DNA from: Thermoplasmata archaeon
GTDB lineage: Archaea > Thermoplasmatota > Thermoplasmata > Lutacidiplasmatales > UBA184
DNA: 9,143 bases
Reading direction: 5' to 3'
Assembly (NCBI GenBank): GCA_030039525.1
Contig: JASHVI010000065.1
Coordinates: 1 to 9,143, forward strand
Each line of letters opens with the position of its first letter. Positions within the stretch are counted from its first letter, which is position 1. The notes beneath the pieces are model-generated. The model was not told where the DNA came from. It saw only the letters and a program-made list of their open reading frames with translations, and did not search any database. Position numbers and translations under genes: made by a program. Below are positions 1 through 6,655 of this stretch, piece by piece.

Positions 1-271
1 TCTCGAGGCGGGCGAAGGCGGTCGGGGAGGGCCGGAAGAAGGTGTGGCCGCTCGTCGGCTCGATCAGCCGTAGGAGGAGCCGCCCGACCGTCGTCTTGCC
101 GCAGCCCGACTCCCCGACGAGGCCGACCGTCTCGCCGGCGTTGACGTCGAAGCTGACCCCGTCGACGGCCCGGACGTCCCCGATGTGGGTGGAGAAGATG
201 CCGCCGCGGATGGGGAAGTACTTACGGAGGTTCCGAACCGCGAGTAGCACGGGCTCGGAGCCGTTGTCCAT
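1..271 (-). CDS. dppF: Oligopeptide/dipeptide ABC transporter ATPase, DppF/OppF-like (3' part outside window)
   Basis: This is the second nucleotide-binding subunit of a peptide-type ABC importer. It hydrolyses ATP on the cytoplasmic face as a partner of the DppD-like ATPase. Only residues 1-90 are in the window. After a short N-terminal lead comes the typical beta-strand region (AVRNLRKYFPI, residues 11-21), then AVDGVSFDV and a Walker A motif GESGCGKTT at residues 53-61. The Q-loop, signature, Walker B and C-terminal extension all lie beyond the left edge. The ATG at 269-271 is supported by an upstream TAGGAG and by family alignment, since DppF proteins place the first strand about 10 residues from the start. 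The gene starts 20 nt after the stop of the DppD-like gene, so it should be co-transcribed with it. The DppF rather than DppD assignment rests mainly on gene order and on the PIRGG-type lead, which is common in DppF/OppF. Confidence 0.9.
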   Translation of the reverse strand, partial: MDNGSEPVLLAVRNLRKYFPIRGGIFSTHIGDVRAVDGVSFDVNAGETVGLVGESGCGKTTVGRLLLRLIEPTSGHTFFRPSPTAFARLE

Positions 272-280
272 TACGGTCGA

Positions 281-286
281 CTCCTA
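281..286 (-). promoter_or_regulatory. Shine-Dalgarno site of the dppF-like gene
   Basis: The minus strand reads TAGGAG, 9 nt before the ATG at 271 and inside the 20-nt gap after the dppD-like stop. It supports this start and independent ribosome entry at the third cistron. Confidence 0.55.
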
Positions 287-291
287 GACGG

Positions 292-1923
292 TCAGCCCTT
301 GTAAACCGGTCCATTATATAGGTAACAGGCGACCAAATGCCCGTCCCCCTCGACCGTCATCGGCGGGCGGTGCTCCCGGCAGACCGGCATCGCGTGCGGG
401 CAGCGCGGGTGGAACCGGCAGCCGGCCGGGGGGAAGATCAGGTTCGGGACCGAGCCCGGGATCGACTCGAGCTTCTTGTCCGGGTCGTCCATCCTCGGGA
501 TCGAGTTGAGCAGCCCCTGCGTGTACGGGTGCAGCGGGCGCCGGTAGAGCTCCTTGACCGGGGCGATCTCGGCGATGTTCCCGGCGTACATCACGCAGAC
601 CCGGTCGGAGACCTCGGCGATGACGCCGAGGTCGTGGGTGATGAGCAGGATCGCGGTGCCGATCCGGCTCTTCAGCTCCCGCATCAATTCGAGGATCTGG
701 GCCTGGATGGTGACGTCGAGCGCCGTCGTCGGCTCGTCCGCGATGAGCAGCTCCGGCTCGCTCGAGAGGGCCATGGCGATCATCACCCGCTGCAGCATCC
801 CGCCGGAGAGCTCGTGGGGGTAGCCGCGGGCGACCTGGACGGGGTTCGCGATCGAGACCTCCTCGAGCAGCCGGACGGTCTGCCAGAGGGTCTCCTCCTT
901 CAGCGGCTTGCGGACGCTCCCCCGGACCCCCCAGAGCCCGTAGTAGAAGTGGGTGAGCTTGTGGCGGAGGCGCCGCGAGGCGCTGAGGCTCCGCTTCGCC
1001 CGCTCGATGCGCCCGTTGCGCATCTCGGACATGTAGATCTGCTTCAGCTCGGTCTGGAGCGATAGCCGGGTCAGCTCGCTCCTTAGGAACGCGCGCCGGA
1101 ACCCCCCCAGCTGGGCCCGCTTCAGGGCCTTGCGGATCTCGGGGAGCTTGACGTCGGGGTCGGCGTAGGCGTTCCGAAGGATGTAGTAGGCCTGGGTGCC
1201 GAGGGAGGGGAGGTTCGCCGCCTCGGCGAACTTCTTCGTCGCCTCGCGGAGCGCCGGCCCGTCGTTGAGGCGCGCGGCCTTCAGCATCCCCTGGATCGCG
1301 GGCTCGACCCCGCGGGCCGTCGGCGTCGCCTTGAGGAGCCCCTGGGTGATCGCCTCGCCCCGGTGGAGGAGCAGCGCCTCGCTGATCTGGTCGGAGATCG
1401 AGAAGATCGGGTTCAGGGCGGAGGTCGGCTCCTGGAAGATCATCGAGATCCCGCCGCCGCGGACCGCCATCATGCGGTCCTGGGCGGCCCGGATCCTCCG
1501 GAAGCGGCGGACGACCTTCACCCGGTTCGTGCCCTTGATCGTCTTGAACGAGGCCTCGCGGTCGAGGCCGTAGAGGAGGTTCGCCCCCTTGAACAGGATC
1601 GTCCCGTCCATGATCCGGCCCGGGGGGTCGGCGATGAGGCGGGTGATCGAGAACGCCGTGACGCTCTTGCCGCAGCCGGTCTCGCCGACGAGGCCGAGGG
1701 TCTCCCCCCGACGGACGCTGAACCCGACGCCGTCGAGCGCCTTCACGACGCCGTCGTAGGTGAAGAAGTAGGTCCGCAGGTCCCGGACGTCCAGGACGAC
1801 GTTCCCGATGCGGCGGGGGGCGGCCTCCGTCGGGGCGCCCACGGCCTCCGCTTCCGGCAGCGGGGACGGGGGCGACTCGCCCGAGGGCGACGGGGGGACC
1901 GTGGGGGAGGCGGCCGCGCTCAC
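292..1923 (-). CDS. dppD: Oligopeptide/dipeptide ABC transporter ATPase, DppD-like, with large internal insertions
   Basis: This is the first ATPase subunit of the peptide-type importer. Visible motifs are Walker A GETGCGKS (residues 80-87), Q-loop MIFQEP (161-166, Gln164), ABC signature LSGGMLQR (372-379), Walker B LLIADEP (392-398) and H-loop His430. The C-terminal oligopeptide-transporter extension (about 465-537) has four cysteines, C502, C508, C515 and C533, in the conserved pattern around GCRFHPRCPH. At 543 residues it is far longer than the usual 320-340. About 28 extra residues lie between Walker A and the Q-loop, and about 150 between the Q-loop and the signature; both are rich in basic and helical sequence. 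Residues 1-36 are a Pro/Ser/Ala-rich tail. The start is GTG at 1921-1923, chosen because GGCGGTGA sits 7 nt upstream; no equally good SD is seen further in. The gene begins 7 nt after the fused permease. All catalytic motifs are intact, so it should be active. Substrate class (peptide, sugar or other) cannot be read from an ATPase. Confidence 0.93.
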   Translation of the reverse strand: MSAAASPTVPPSPSGESPPSPLPEAEAVGAPTEAAPRRIGNVVLDVRDLRTYFFTYDGVVKALDGVGFSVRRGETLGLVGETGCGKSVTAFSITRLIADPPGRIMDGTILFKGANLLYGLDREASFKTIKGTNRVKVVRRFRRIRAAQDRMMAVRGGGISMIFQEPTSALNPIFSISDQISEALLLHRGEAITQGLLKATPTARGVEPAIQGMLKAARLNDGPALREATKKFAEAANLPSLGTQAYYILRNAYADPDVKLPEIRKALKRAQLGGFRRAFLRSELTRLSLQTELKQIYMSEMRNGRIERAKRSLSASRRLRHKLTHFYYGLWGVRGSVRKPLKEETLWQTVRLLEEVSIANPVQVARGYPHELSGGMLQRVMIAMALSSEPELLIADEPTTALDVTIQAQILELMRELKSRIGTAILLITHDLGVIAEVSDRVCVMYAGNIAEIAPVKELYRRPLHPYTQGLLNSIPRMDDPDKKLESIPGSVPNLIFPPAGCRFHPRCPHAMPVCREHRPPMTVEGDGHLVACYLYNGPVYKG

Positions 1924-1930
1924 GCGGGGC

Positions 1931-1938
1931 TCACCGCC
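1931..1938 (-). promoter_or_regulatory. Shine-Dalgarno site overlapping the permease stop codon
   Basis: The minus strand reads GGCGGTGA, one mismatch from GGAGGTGA. Its last three bases are the TGA stop of the fused permease. The GTG start of the dppD-like gene follows 7 nt later. This decides the unusual GTG start and suggests translational coupling. Confidence 0.6.
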
Positions 1939-4276
1939 TCAGCCGGGGGTCGAGGGCGTCCCGGATGCCGTCGGAGAGGAAGTTCACCGAGATCGCGAAC
2001 ATGAACAGCGTCATCCCGGGGAAGAAGAGCTGCCACCACGGGAACGGATTCGGCCCCAGCTGGATGAACGCCTCCGCCTGCTGGACCGAGAGCGCCGCGA
2101 CCGTGCCCCACTCCGGGAACGCCGTCACCGGGAAGACGTGGAACCCCAGGAAGGCGATGCCGCCGAGGAGCAGCGGGATCGACCCGACGTCCAGCGAGAC
2201 CTGTACCAGGACCGGGTAGATGGAGTTCGGGATGATGTGGCTGCGGAGGATCCGGCCCGCGCGGGCGCCGCTGGCGCGGGAGGCCTCGACGTACTTCTGC
2301 TCCCGCGTGACGAGGACCTGACTACGCACGATCCGCGTGTAGAACGGCCACCACACGACCACGAAGGCGATGATGAGGAGACCCACCCGGGCGCTGAGGC
2401 TGGCGAAGAGGGTCCCGATCCCGAAGACCTGGAGCACGACCAGGGCGAGTAAGAGCCCCGGGATCGAGAGGAAGATGTCGGTGAGACGCATGAGCACCTC
2501 GTCGACCGCCCCGCCGAAGAACCCGGCGATCGCCCCTAAGACGAGGCCGATGGCGGCGCCGCTGACCACCACGGAGACCGAGATGCCGAGCGACCACGGC
2601 GCGCCTTTCACGATCCCGTCGTAGATCGAGTAAAAGCTCGAGCCCGCCGAGTTGAGGGTGAGCGAGCCGAACGGCAGCGGTCCCCCCTTCAGGGTGGCGA
2701 AGTTGATCGTCGGCGGCACGATGCCGACGTTCGTTGAGTTCACCTGGTAGCAGTTCGAGGGGTTCCAGCCGGTGGGGGGCGGCAGGGTCGAGTCGTACGT
2801 GCAGACCTGGCAGCTCGGGTCCTGGAAGCCGTTCCCGGTGTCCGTGCCGCAGTAGGTGAGGAGCCGGTCGGAGGGGACCGAGGTGTAGGTGAACGAGTAG
2901 GCCGCCAGCGCGACGAAGAGGCAGATGACGACGAGCCCCACCATCGCGAGGGCGTTCCGGCTGAGGAAGTAGAGCGTCCGGCGCATCTGCGCGACCCGGG
3001 GGTTCGGCCGGCGCCCCGAGGGCTTCGCCGGGGCCGAAGAGCTCCCCTTCGGGGCCGCCCCGGCCTTACCCGACGACGTCGCCATCGCTCGGCCCAGCCG
3101 GACCCTCGGGTCCAGGAAGGCGTACAGGACATCGACGATGATGTTCGCCGCGACGACGATGATCGTGAACAACAGGGTCGTCCCGAAGATGAGCCCGAAG
3201 TCCGGGGTCGGTAGGATCGAGTAGGCGAGGAGGAGACCGATCCCCTTGAGATTGAAGACGGTCTCGATGATCGCGAAACCTCCGATGAAGCCGGCGAAGG
3301 TCAGCCCTAACACCGTGATGGTGACGTTGAGGGAGTTCCGTCCCGCGTGGCGCGAGATGACGGCGGATTCCGGGGTCCCCTTGGCGCGGGCCGTGCGGAT
3401 GAAGTCGAGGTTCATCACCTCGAGCATCGAGTTCCGGACGAACCGAAGGATCCCCGCGATCGACCCGTAGGCGATCACGAGGGCCGGGATGAACATCCGC
3501 TGCAGGGTGTCGAACGCGAGGTAGGGGTCGCCGTGGATCAGCGCGTCGATCGTGGGGAAGCCGGTCGGGGAGGTCTGGAAGTGCGTGCCGATCCAGGAGG
3601 GGTAGATCCCGCCGGGGAAGCAGGTCTCCTTCGGCCAGGAGCCGTACCATTGCTCGAAGGCGTCCGAGGAGGCGTTGCAGAAGGTCGCGGTCGTGCCGCC
3701 CGAGAGCGCGGTGACTAAGAACAGCAATAAGACGGCCAGGAGGAATCCGGGGAGGGCGAACCCCGAGAAGGACATGATCCGGGCCCCCTGGTCGAGCGGA
3801 CGGTTCCGGTAGACGGCGGAGTAGTTGCCGATCGGGATGGCGAGGAGCAGGATGATGAAGAGCGAGAGCGCGGCGAGCTCGAGCGTGTACGGTAGCCAGT
3901 AGCCGAGGACGGTGGTGACGGGAAGGCCCCCGATACCGAACGACTGCGAGGCCTCGCTCGCCTTATCGGTGGTGCCCCAGTTGAGCGTGAGCGAATTGAA
4001 GATGTAGTGACCCCATTGAACGTAGATCGGTTGGTTGAGCCCGAGCGCGGCGATCCCTCGATAGTAGGACGGGTTCGGGCAGGTCCCCGCTTTGGGGATC
4101 CCGATCTCGGTGCAGGGGATTTGCGGGCTATAGCCGACCTTGGAGGGCCCGGAGAACGAGACGAGCTTCTCCTGCAGGGGGATTGCCGATACGATGCCGA
4201 ACGTGACGGTCATCACCCCGATGATGACCGGGATGACGAGGAGGACGCGGCGCACGATGTAGATCCACATCTTCAT
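1931..4276 (-). CDS. dppBC: Fused DppB-DppC permease of an oligopeptide/dipeptide ABC importer
   Basis: This single 781-residue frame contains both transmembrane subunits of a peptide-type ABC importer. The DppB half (about 1-396) starts with the classic MWIYIVRRVLLVIPVIIGV helix, has a long extracytoplasmic segment (about 32-125), five more helices (about 127-150, 170-192, 262-280, 322-345, 363-385), an EAA loop at about 290-317 with TARAKG, and ends with LDPRVRLG. A low-complexity Ala/Ser/Pro/Lys linker (398-430) follows. The DppC half (about 435-781) has a first helix at 442-462, a large extracytoplasmic loop (465-560), an EAA loop at 661-689 with EASRASGARAG, and the usual end LDPRLRR. 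Both junction ends should be cytoplasmic, so a fusion is topologically sound. Met398 (ATG at 3083-3085) could start a separate DppC, but no SD precedes it. Eight cysteines sit in the loops (55, 66, 200, 219, 476, 489, 492, 509). The ATG at 4274-4276 has GGGGAG 7 nt upstream. First gene of the importer operon. Confidence 0.92.
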   Translation of the reverse strand: MKMWIYIVRRVLLVIPVIIGVMTVTFGIVSAIPLQEKLVSFSGPSKVGYSPQIPCTEIGIPKAGTCPNPSYYRGIAALGLNQPIYVQWGHYIFNSLTLNWGTTDKASEASQSFGIGGLPVTTVLGYWLPYTLELAALSLFIILLLAIPIGNYSAVYRNRPLDQGARIMSFSGFALPGFLLAVLLLFLVTALSGGTTATFCNASSDAFEQWYGSWPKETCFPGGIYPSWIGTHFQTSPTGFPTIDALIHGDPYLAFDTLQRMFIPALVIAYGSIAGILRFVRNSMLEVMNLDFIRTARAKGTPESAVISRHAGRNSLNVTITVLGLTFAGFIGGFAIIETVFNLKGIGLLLAYSILPTPDFGLIFGTTLLFTIIVVAANIIVDVLYAFLDPRVRLGRAMATSSGKAGAAPKGSSSAPAKPSGRRPNPRVAQMRRTLYFLSRNALAMVGLVVICLFVALAAYSFTYTSVPSDRLLTYCGTDTGNGFQDPSCQVCTYDSTLPPPTGWNPSNCYQVNSTNVGIVPPTINFATLKGGPLPFGSLTLNSAGSSFYSIYDGIVKGAPWSLGISVSVVVSGAAIGLVLGAIAGFFGGAVDEVLMRLTDIFLSIPGLLLALVVLQVFGIGTLFASLSARVGLLIIAFVVVWWPFYTRIVRSQVLVTREQKYVEASRASGARAGRILRSHIIPNSIYPVLVQVSLDVGSIPLLLGGIAFLGFHVFPVTAFPEWGTVAALSVQQAEAFIQLGPNPFPWWQLFFPGMTLFMFAISVNFLSDGIRDALDPRLRR

Positions 4277-4283
4277 CGGCGCG

Positions 4284-4289
4284 CTCCCC
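4284..4289 (-). promoter_or_regulatory. Shine-Dalgarno site of the fused permease
   Basis: The minus strand reads GGGGAG, 7 nt before the ATG at 4276 and directly abutting the 17-bp inverted repeat at 4290-4306. It supports the ATG start. Confidence 0.5.
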
Positions 4290-4306
4290 GCGGGTCCCGG
4301 ACCCGC
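4290..4306. repeat. Perfect 17-bp inverted repeat in the importer leader
   Basis: The sequence gcgggtcc-c-ggacccgc has two 8-base arms that are exact reverse complements around one central base. It lies between the TATA-like box (4333-4340) and the SD (4284-4289) of the fused permease, close to the expected transcript start near 4310. It could be a dimeric-repressor operator or, as RNA, a seven-pair hairpin with a three-base loop next to the SD. The function is inferred; the symmetry is seen directly. Confidence 0.6.
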
Positions 4307-4332
4307 ATTCTGGGCCTCCGATTCGGACGCCC

Positions 4333-4340
4333 CTATTTAG
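4333..4340 (-). promoter_or_regulatory. TATA-like box for the importer operon
   Basis: The minus strand reads CTAAATAG, preceded by AAACGT, in an otherwise very GC-rich region. With usual archaeal spacing of about 26 bp, transcription would start near 4310, giving a leader of roughly 34 nt before the ATG at 4276. It lies 67 nt downstream of the pth2 stop, so the importer probably has its own promoter rather than depending on read-through. Confidence 0.5.
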
Positions 4341-4406
4341 ACGTTTGATGCGGGTCAGCGCGTCGCACGGGTGGCTCGGCCCCTCGGGCCGGCCCAGAGC
4401 CTCCCG

Positions 4407-4790
4407 TCAGAGCAGCGGGAGCTGACCCGTCACCGGATCGACGTCGCCGGGCCACGACGGTCCGATCCCGAGGCAGGTGACCGTTCCGGGAGCGACCTCG
4501 GTAAAGCCGGCGTCCTCGACGAAGACCGTCGGGAGGCCCCGTCCGCGGGCCGAACGGGCGAGGGCGCGCATCTCCTCGAGGGTCTCGGCGACGACGGCGA
4601 TCTTCCGCCCGCCCGTCGCCTGCCACTGTCGGAACTCCGCCGAGGGCTTGCCGGTCCAGCCCTTCTCGGCGAGCATCACGGCGGCGTGCGCGGCCTGGAC
4701 CGCCGCCTTGCCGGCGGTCAGCCTCAGCTCCCCCCGGAGGACCAGGACCATCTTCGGGTCCTTCGCCCCCGGGTCGCCCTCACGACGCAT
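4407..4790 (-). CDS. pth2: Peptidyl-tRNA hydrolase, Pth2 family
   Basis: Pth2 hydrolyses the ester bond of peptidyl-tRNA released from stalled or aborted ribosomes, recycling tRNA in the cytoplasm. The frame gives 127 residues and covers the whole compact family fold. MVLVLRGELRLTAGKAAVQ with AAHAAV (14-37) carries the conserved Lys28, Gln32 and His35. VEDAGFTEVAPGT (91-103) carries Asp93 and Thr97. The protein ends with the typical GIGP...DPVTGQLPLL. The ATG at 4790 gives 13 residues before Met14 and overlaps the preceding membrane-protein gene by 11 nt. Met14 (ATG at 4749-4751) is a competitive start: family members usually begin close to the first strand, and GAAGGA lies 7 nt upstream of it. 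Third gene of the srp54 cluster. No U-tract terminator is seen after its stop. Confidence 0.95.
   Translation of the reverse strand: MRREGDPGAKDPKMVLVLRGELRLTAGKAAVQAAHAAVMLAEKGWTGKPSAEFRQWQATGGRKIAVVAETLEEMRALARSARGRGLPTVFVEDAGFTEVAPGTVTCLGIGPSWPGDVDPVTGQLPLL
4759..4764 (-). promoter_or_regulatory. Shine-Dalgarno-like site for an internal pth2 start
   Basis: The minus strand reads GAAGGA, 7 nt before the ATG at 4751 (Met14 of the longest frame). No comparable purine stretch precedes the outer ATG at 4790. If used, Pth2 has 114 residues and does not overlap the upstream gene. Confidence 0.4.
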
Positions 4791-5310
4791 ACTCGCGTTC
4801 CCGCCGCTCGCGCAGCGACTGGCGCTCGGCCCTGATGAGCTCTCGCCGCCGCTCGAGGTCGGCCCGCTCGCCGGCCCCGAGTCCCCCTCCCCGGAGCGAC
4901 CGGTCGATCCGTCGCTCCTCCCGGTCGAGCCGCTCGAAGGTCCGGAGCGTCTCCCAGCCGCGATCGCCCGCCGGCGTTTCGGGGGGCGTCGCCGGCACGG
5001 ACCTCCGGAAGGCCCCCCGGACCGCGCCGACGCCGAGGCCGGCGAGGCCCAGCCCTAGGTCGAGCAGCTCGAGGCGGGGGTCCGACCAGGAGGCCGAGAA
5101 GCCGGGCCCCGCGGTCTGCAGGAGCTCCCCGAAGAGGATCGTGACCGAGAGGCTCACGATCACCGAGAGCGCGACGACCTCGACCGCCGCGAGGGCCCGG
5201 TCCAGCGCCGGACGGAACCGCTCCGGGAAGAGCGCCGCGGTGAGGCCGAGTCCGGGGAGCAGGAAGAGCACCGCGAGCCCCGCGATCGCCGCCGCGGGAC
5301 TCACGCCCAT
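4780..5310 (-). CDS. Three-helix membrane protein with charged cytoplasmic tail, DUF1616-like N-terminus, function unknown
   Basis: This 176-residue protein is not firmly recognised. Predicted helices lie at about 6-28, 42-64 and 81-101. Arg/Lys distribution (RFRPALDR after helix 1, RGAFRR after helix 3) places the N-terminus outside and the long tail in the cytoplasm. Residues 105-117 are Pro-rich, and 118-174 are densely charged with Glu/Arg-rich heptad-like stretches that could form a coiled coil or bind RNA or ribosomes. The opening FLLPGLGLTAALFPERF followed by a second helix resembles the start of DUF1616 membrane proteins, but the protein is much shorter than those; this is a memory-based resemblance only. 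The ATG at 5308-5310 is 7 nt after the srp54 stop, with GGGTGA spanning that stop as its SD. The 3' end overlaps pth2 by 11 nt if the outer pth2 start is used. Tight packing between srp54 and pth2 suggests co-expression with secretion and translation functions. Confidence 0.8.
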   Translation of the reverse strand: MGVSPAAAIAGLAVLFLLPGLGLTAALFPERFRPALDRALAAVEVVALSVIVSLSVTILFGELLQTAGPGFSASWSDPRLELLDLGLGLAGLGVGAVRGAFRRSVPATPPETPAGDRGWETLRTFERLDREERRIDRSLRGGGLGAGERADLERRRELIRAERQSLRERREREYAS

Positions 5311-5317
5311 GCGGCCC

Positions 5318-5323
5318 TCACCC
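5318..5323 (-). promoter_or_regulatory. Shine-Dalgarno site overlapping the srp54 stop codon
   Basis: The minus strand reads GGGTGA, whose TGA is the srp54 stop. The ATG of the membrane-protein gene follows 7 nt later. The geometry matches that at the permease/dppD junction. Confidence 0.5.
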
Positions 5324-6655
5324 GGGAGGGGCTCCTCCCCCGAACTGGCGCTCGAGCTGCCGGCGCAGCCGCCGGTTGGTGGCGATGCCGTGGGCCGCCT
5401 TGCGGGTCGAGTCGCAGTACTTCAGCAGCGCCCGGACCTCCACGGTCCGCTGGCCGCTGCCCCGGGCGATCCGGTGGATCCGCTCCCCCTTGATCGAGTG
5501 CGGATCGTCGAGCTCCGTCGAGTTCACGGAGTCGAGGATGGCGCGGAAGCGGCGCAGCCGGACCTGCGTCCCCTCGATCTGGGAGTCGTCGAGCTTCGCG
5601 CCGCCGAAGCTCGGGAGCATCGACATGAGCTTCGAGAAGGGACCCATCTGCCCGAGCGAGTCGAGCTGGGCCCTCAGGTCCCGCAGGGTGAACCGCCCGG
5701 CCATGAGGTTCTCGGCGGCCTTCTGCGCCTCCTCCTTGTCGGCCAGCTCCTCGAACCGCTCGAGGAGGGTCTGGATGTCCCCCATCCCCAGGAGCCGGGA
5801 GACGAACCGCGTCGGGTCGAACCGTTCGAGCTCGTCGAGGTGCTCCCCGGTCCCGAGGAAGAGGATCGGCGCGCCGCTCACCGAGACCGCCGAGAGGGCG
5901 CCCCCGCCCTTCGCCGAACCGTCGATCTTCGTGAGGATCACCCCCGTGAGGCCGACCGCCTCATGGAACGCCTTCGCGCTGCGCCCCGCCGCCTGTCCCA
6001 TCGCCGCGTCGAGGACGAGGATCGTCTCGTCGGGCTGGAGGGTCGTGCGGATCCGGGTCAGCTCGGCGATCAGGTCGGGGTCGATCCCCGCGCGGCCCGC
6101 CGTGTCGACGATCACGGCGAAGTGGCTCGGGAACTTCGCGAGGGCCTCGGCGACGATCACCTCGGCGCGGGCCTCGCCCCGGTGCGCGTAGAACTCGCAG
6201 CCCACCCGGGCGGCCAGCTGCTCGAGCTGGTCGATGGCGGCCGGGCGGTGGACGTCGGCCGCGACGAGGCCGACCCGCACGCCCTTCTTCTGGAAGTAGC
6301 GGGCGAGCTTCGCCGCCGTGGTCGTCTTCCCCTGCCCGAAGAGCCCCGCGAGCAGGATCCGCCGCGGACGCACCTCGAAGGGCCGGTCCTTCCCGAGGAT
6401 CCGCCGGATCTCCTCGTAGATGATCCGGACGAGGAAGTCCCGCACGCCGGCCCCCGCCGGGGGCTTCTCCTCCTTCGCCCGCCGCTTGACCCGCTGCGTC
6501 AGGTCGAGGGCGAGCTGGACGTTGACGTCGGCCTGGAGGAGGGCCCGCTGGATGTCCCGGACGACCTCGGCGATGAGGGCCTCGTCGACCTGGCTCCCCT
6601 TGGCGATCTTCTGGAGGACCCCCCGGAGCGATTTCGAGAGGGAGTCCAGCGGCAT
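5318..6655 (-). CDS. srp54: Signal recognition particle GTPase SRP54
   Basis: SRP54 binds signal sequences on nascent chains, together with 7S RNA and SRP19 in archaea, and docks with FtsY at the membrane in a GTP-dependent cycle. The 445-residue length is normal for archaeal SRP54. The N-domain (about 1-90) starts with LDSLSKSLRGVLQKI. The G-domain carries G1 GLFGQGKTTT (104-113), the insertion-box motif ADVHRPAA (133-140), G3 DTAGR (184-188), G4 TKID (242-245) and DGSAKGGGALSA. The M-domain (about 300-440) contains MGPFSKLMSMLP and the RNA-binding RRIARGSG-type segment, here HRIARGSGQRTVEVRALL. The tail is short and ends GGGAPPG. All GTPase motifs are intact. The ATG at 6653-6655 matches the family start. 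A weak TATA-like CCTAATG lies about 29 bp upstream, which would make the transcript nearly leaderless. First gene of a three-gene cluster with the membrane protein and pth2. Confidence 0.97.
   Translation of the reverse strand: MPLDSLSKSLRGVLQKIAKGSQVDEALIAEVVRDIQRALLQADVNVQLALDLTQRVKRRAKEEKPPAGAGVRDFLVRIIYEEIRRILGKDRPFEVRPRRILLAGLFGQGKTTTAAKLARYFQKKGVRVGLVAADVHRPAAIDQLEQLAARVGCEFYAHRGEARAEVIVAEALAKFPSHFAVIVDTAGRAGIDPDLIAELTRIRTTLQPDETILVLDAAMGQAAGRSAKAFHEAVGLTGVILTKIDGSAKGGGALSAVSVSGAPILFLGTGEHLDELERFDPTRFVSRLLGMGDIQTLLERFEELADKEEAQKAAENLMAGRFTLRDLRAQLDSLGQMGPFSKLMSMLPSFGGAKLDDSQIEGTQVRLRRFRAILDSVNSTELDDPHSIKGERIHRIARGSGQRTVEVRALLKYCDSTRKAAHGIATNRRLRRQLERQFGGGAPPG

Noticed and set aside
3083..3085. 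Separate dppC gene starting at the internal ATG (Met398)
   Set aside because: The frame is open through this point and no Shine-Dalgarno precedes the ATG. A fusion is the simpler reading, though internal initiation or an assembly indel cannot be excluded from sequence alone.
4372..4406. Possible terminator downstream of pth2, including the palindrome gggccggccc
   Set aside because: No T-rich tract follows on the minus strand and the palindrome is short and fully GC. It is not distinguishable from background in this composition.
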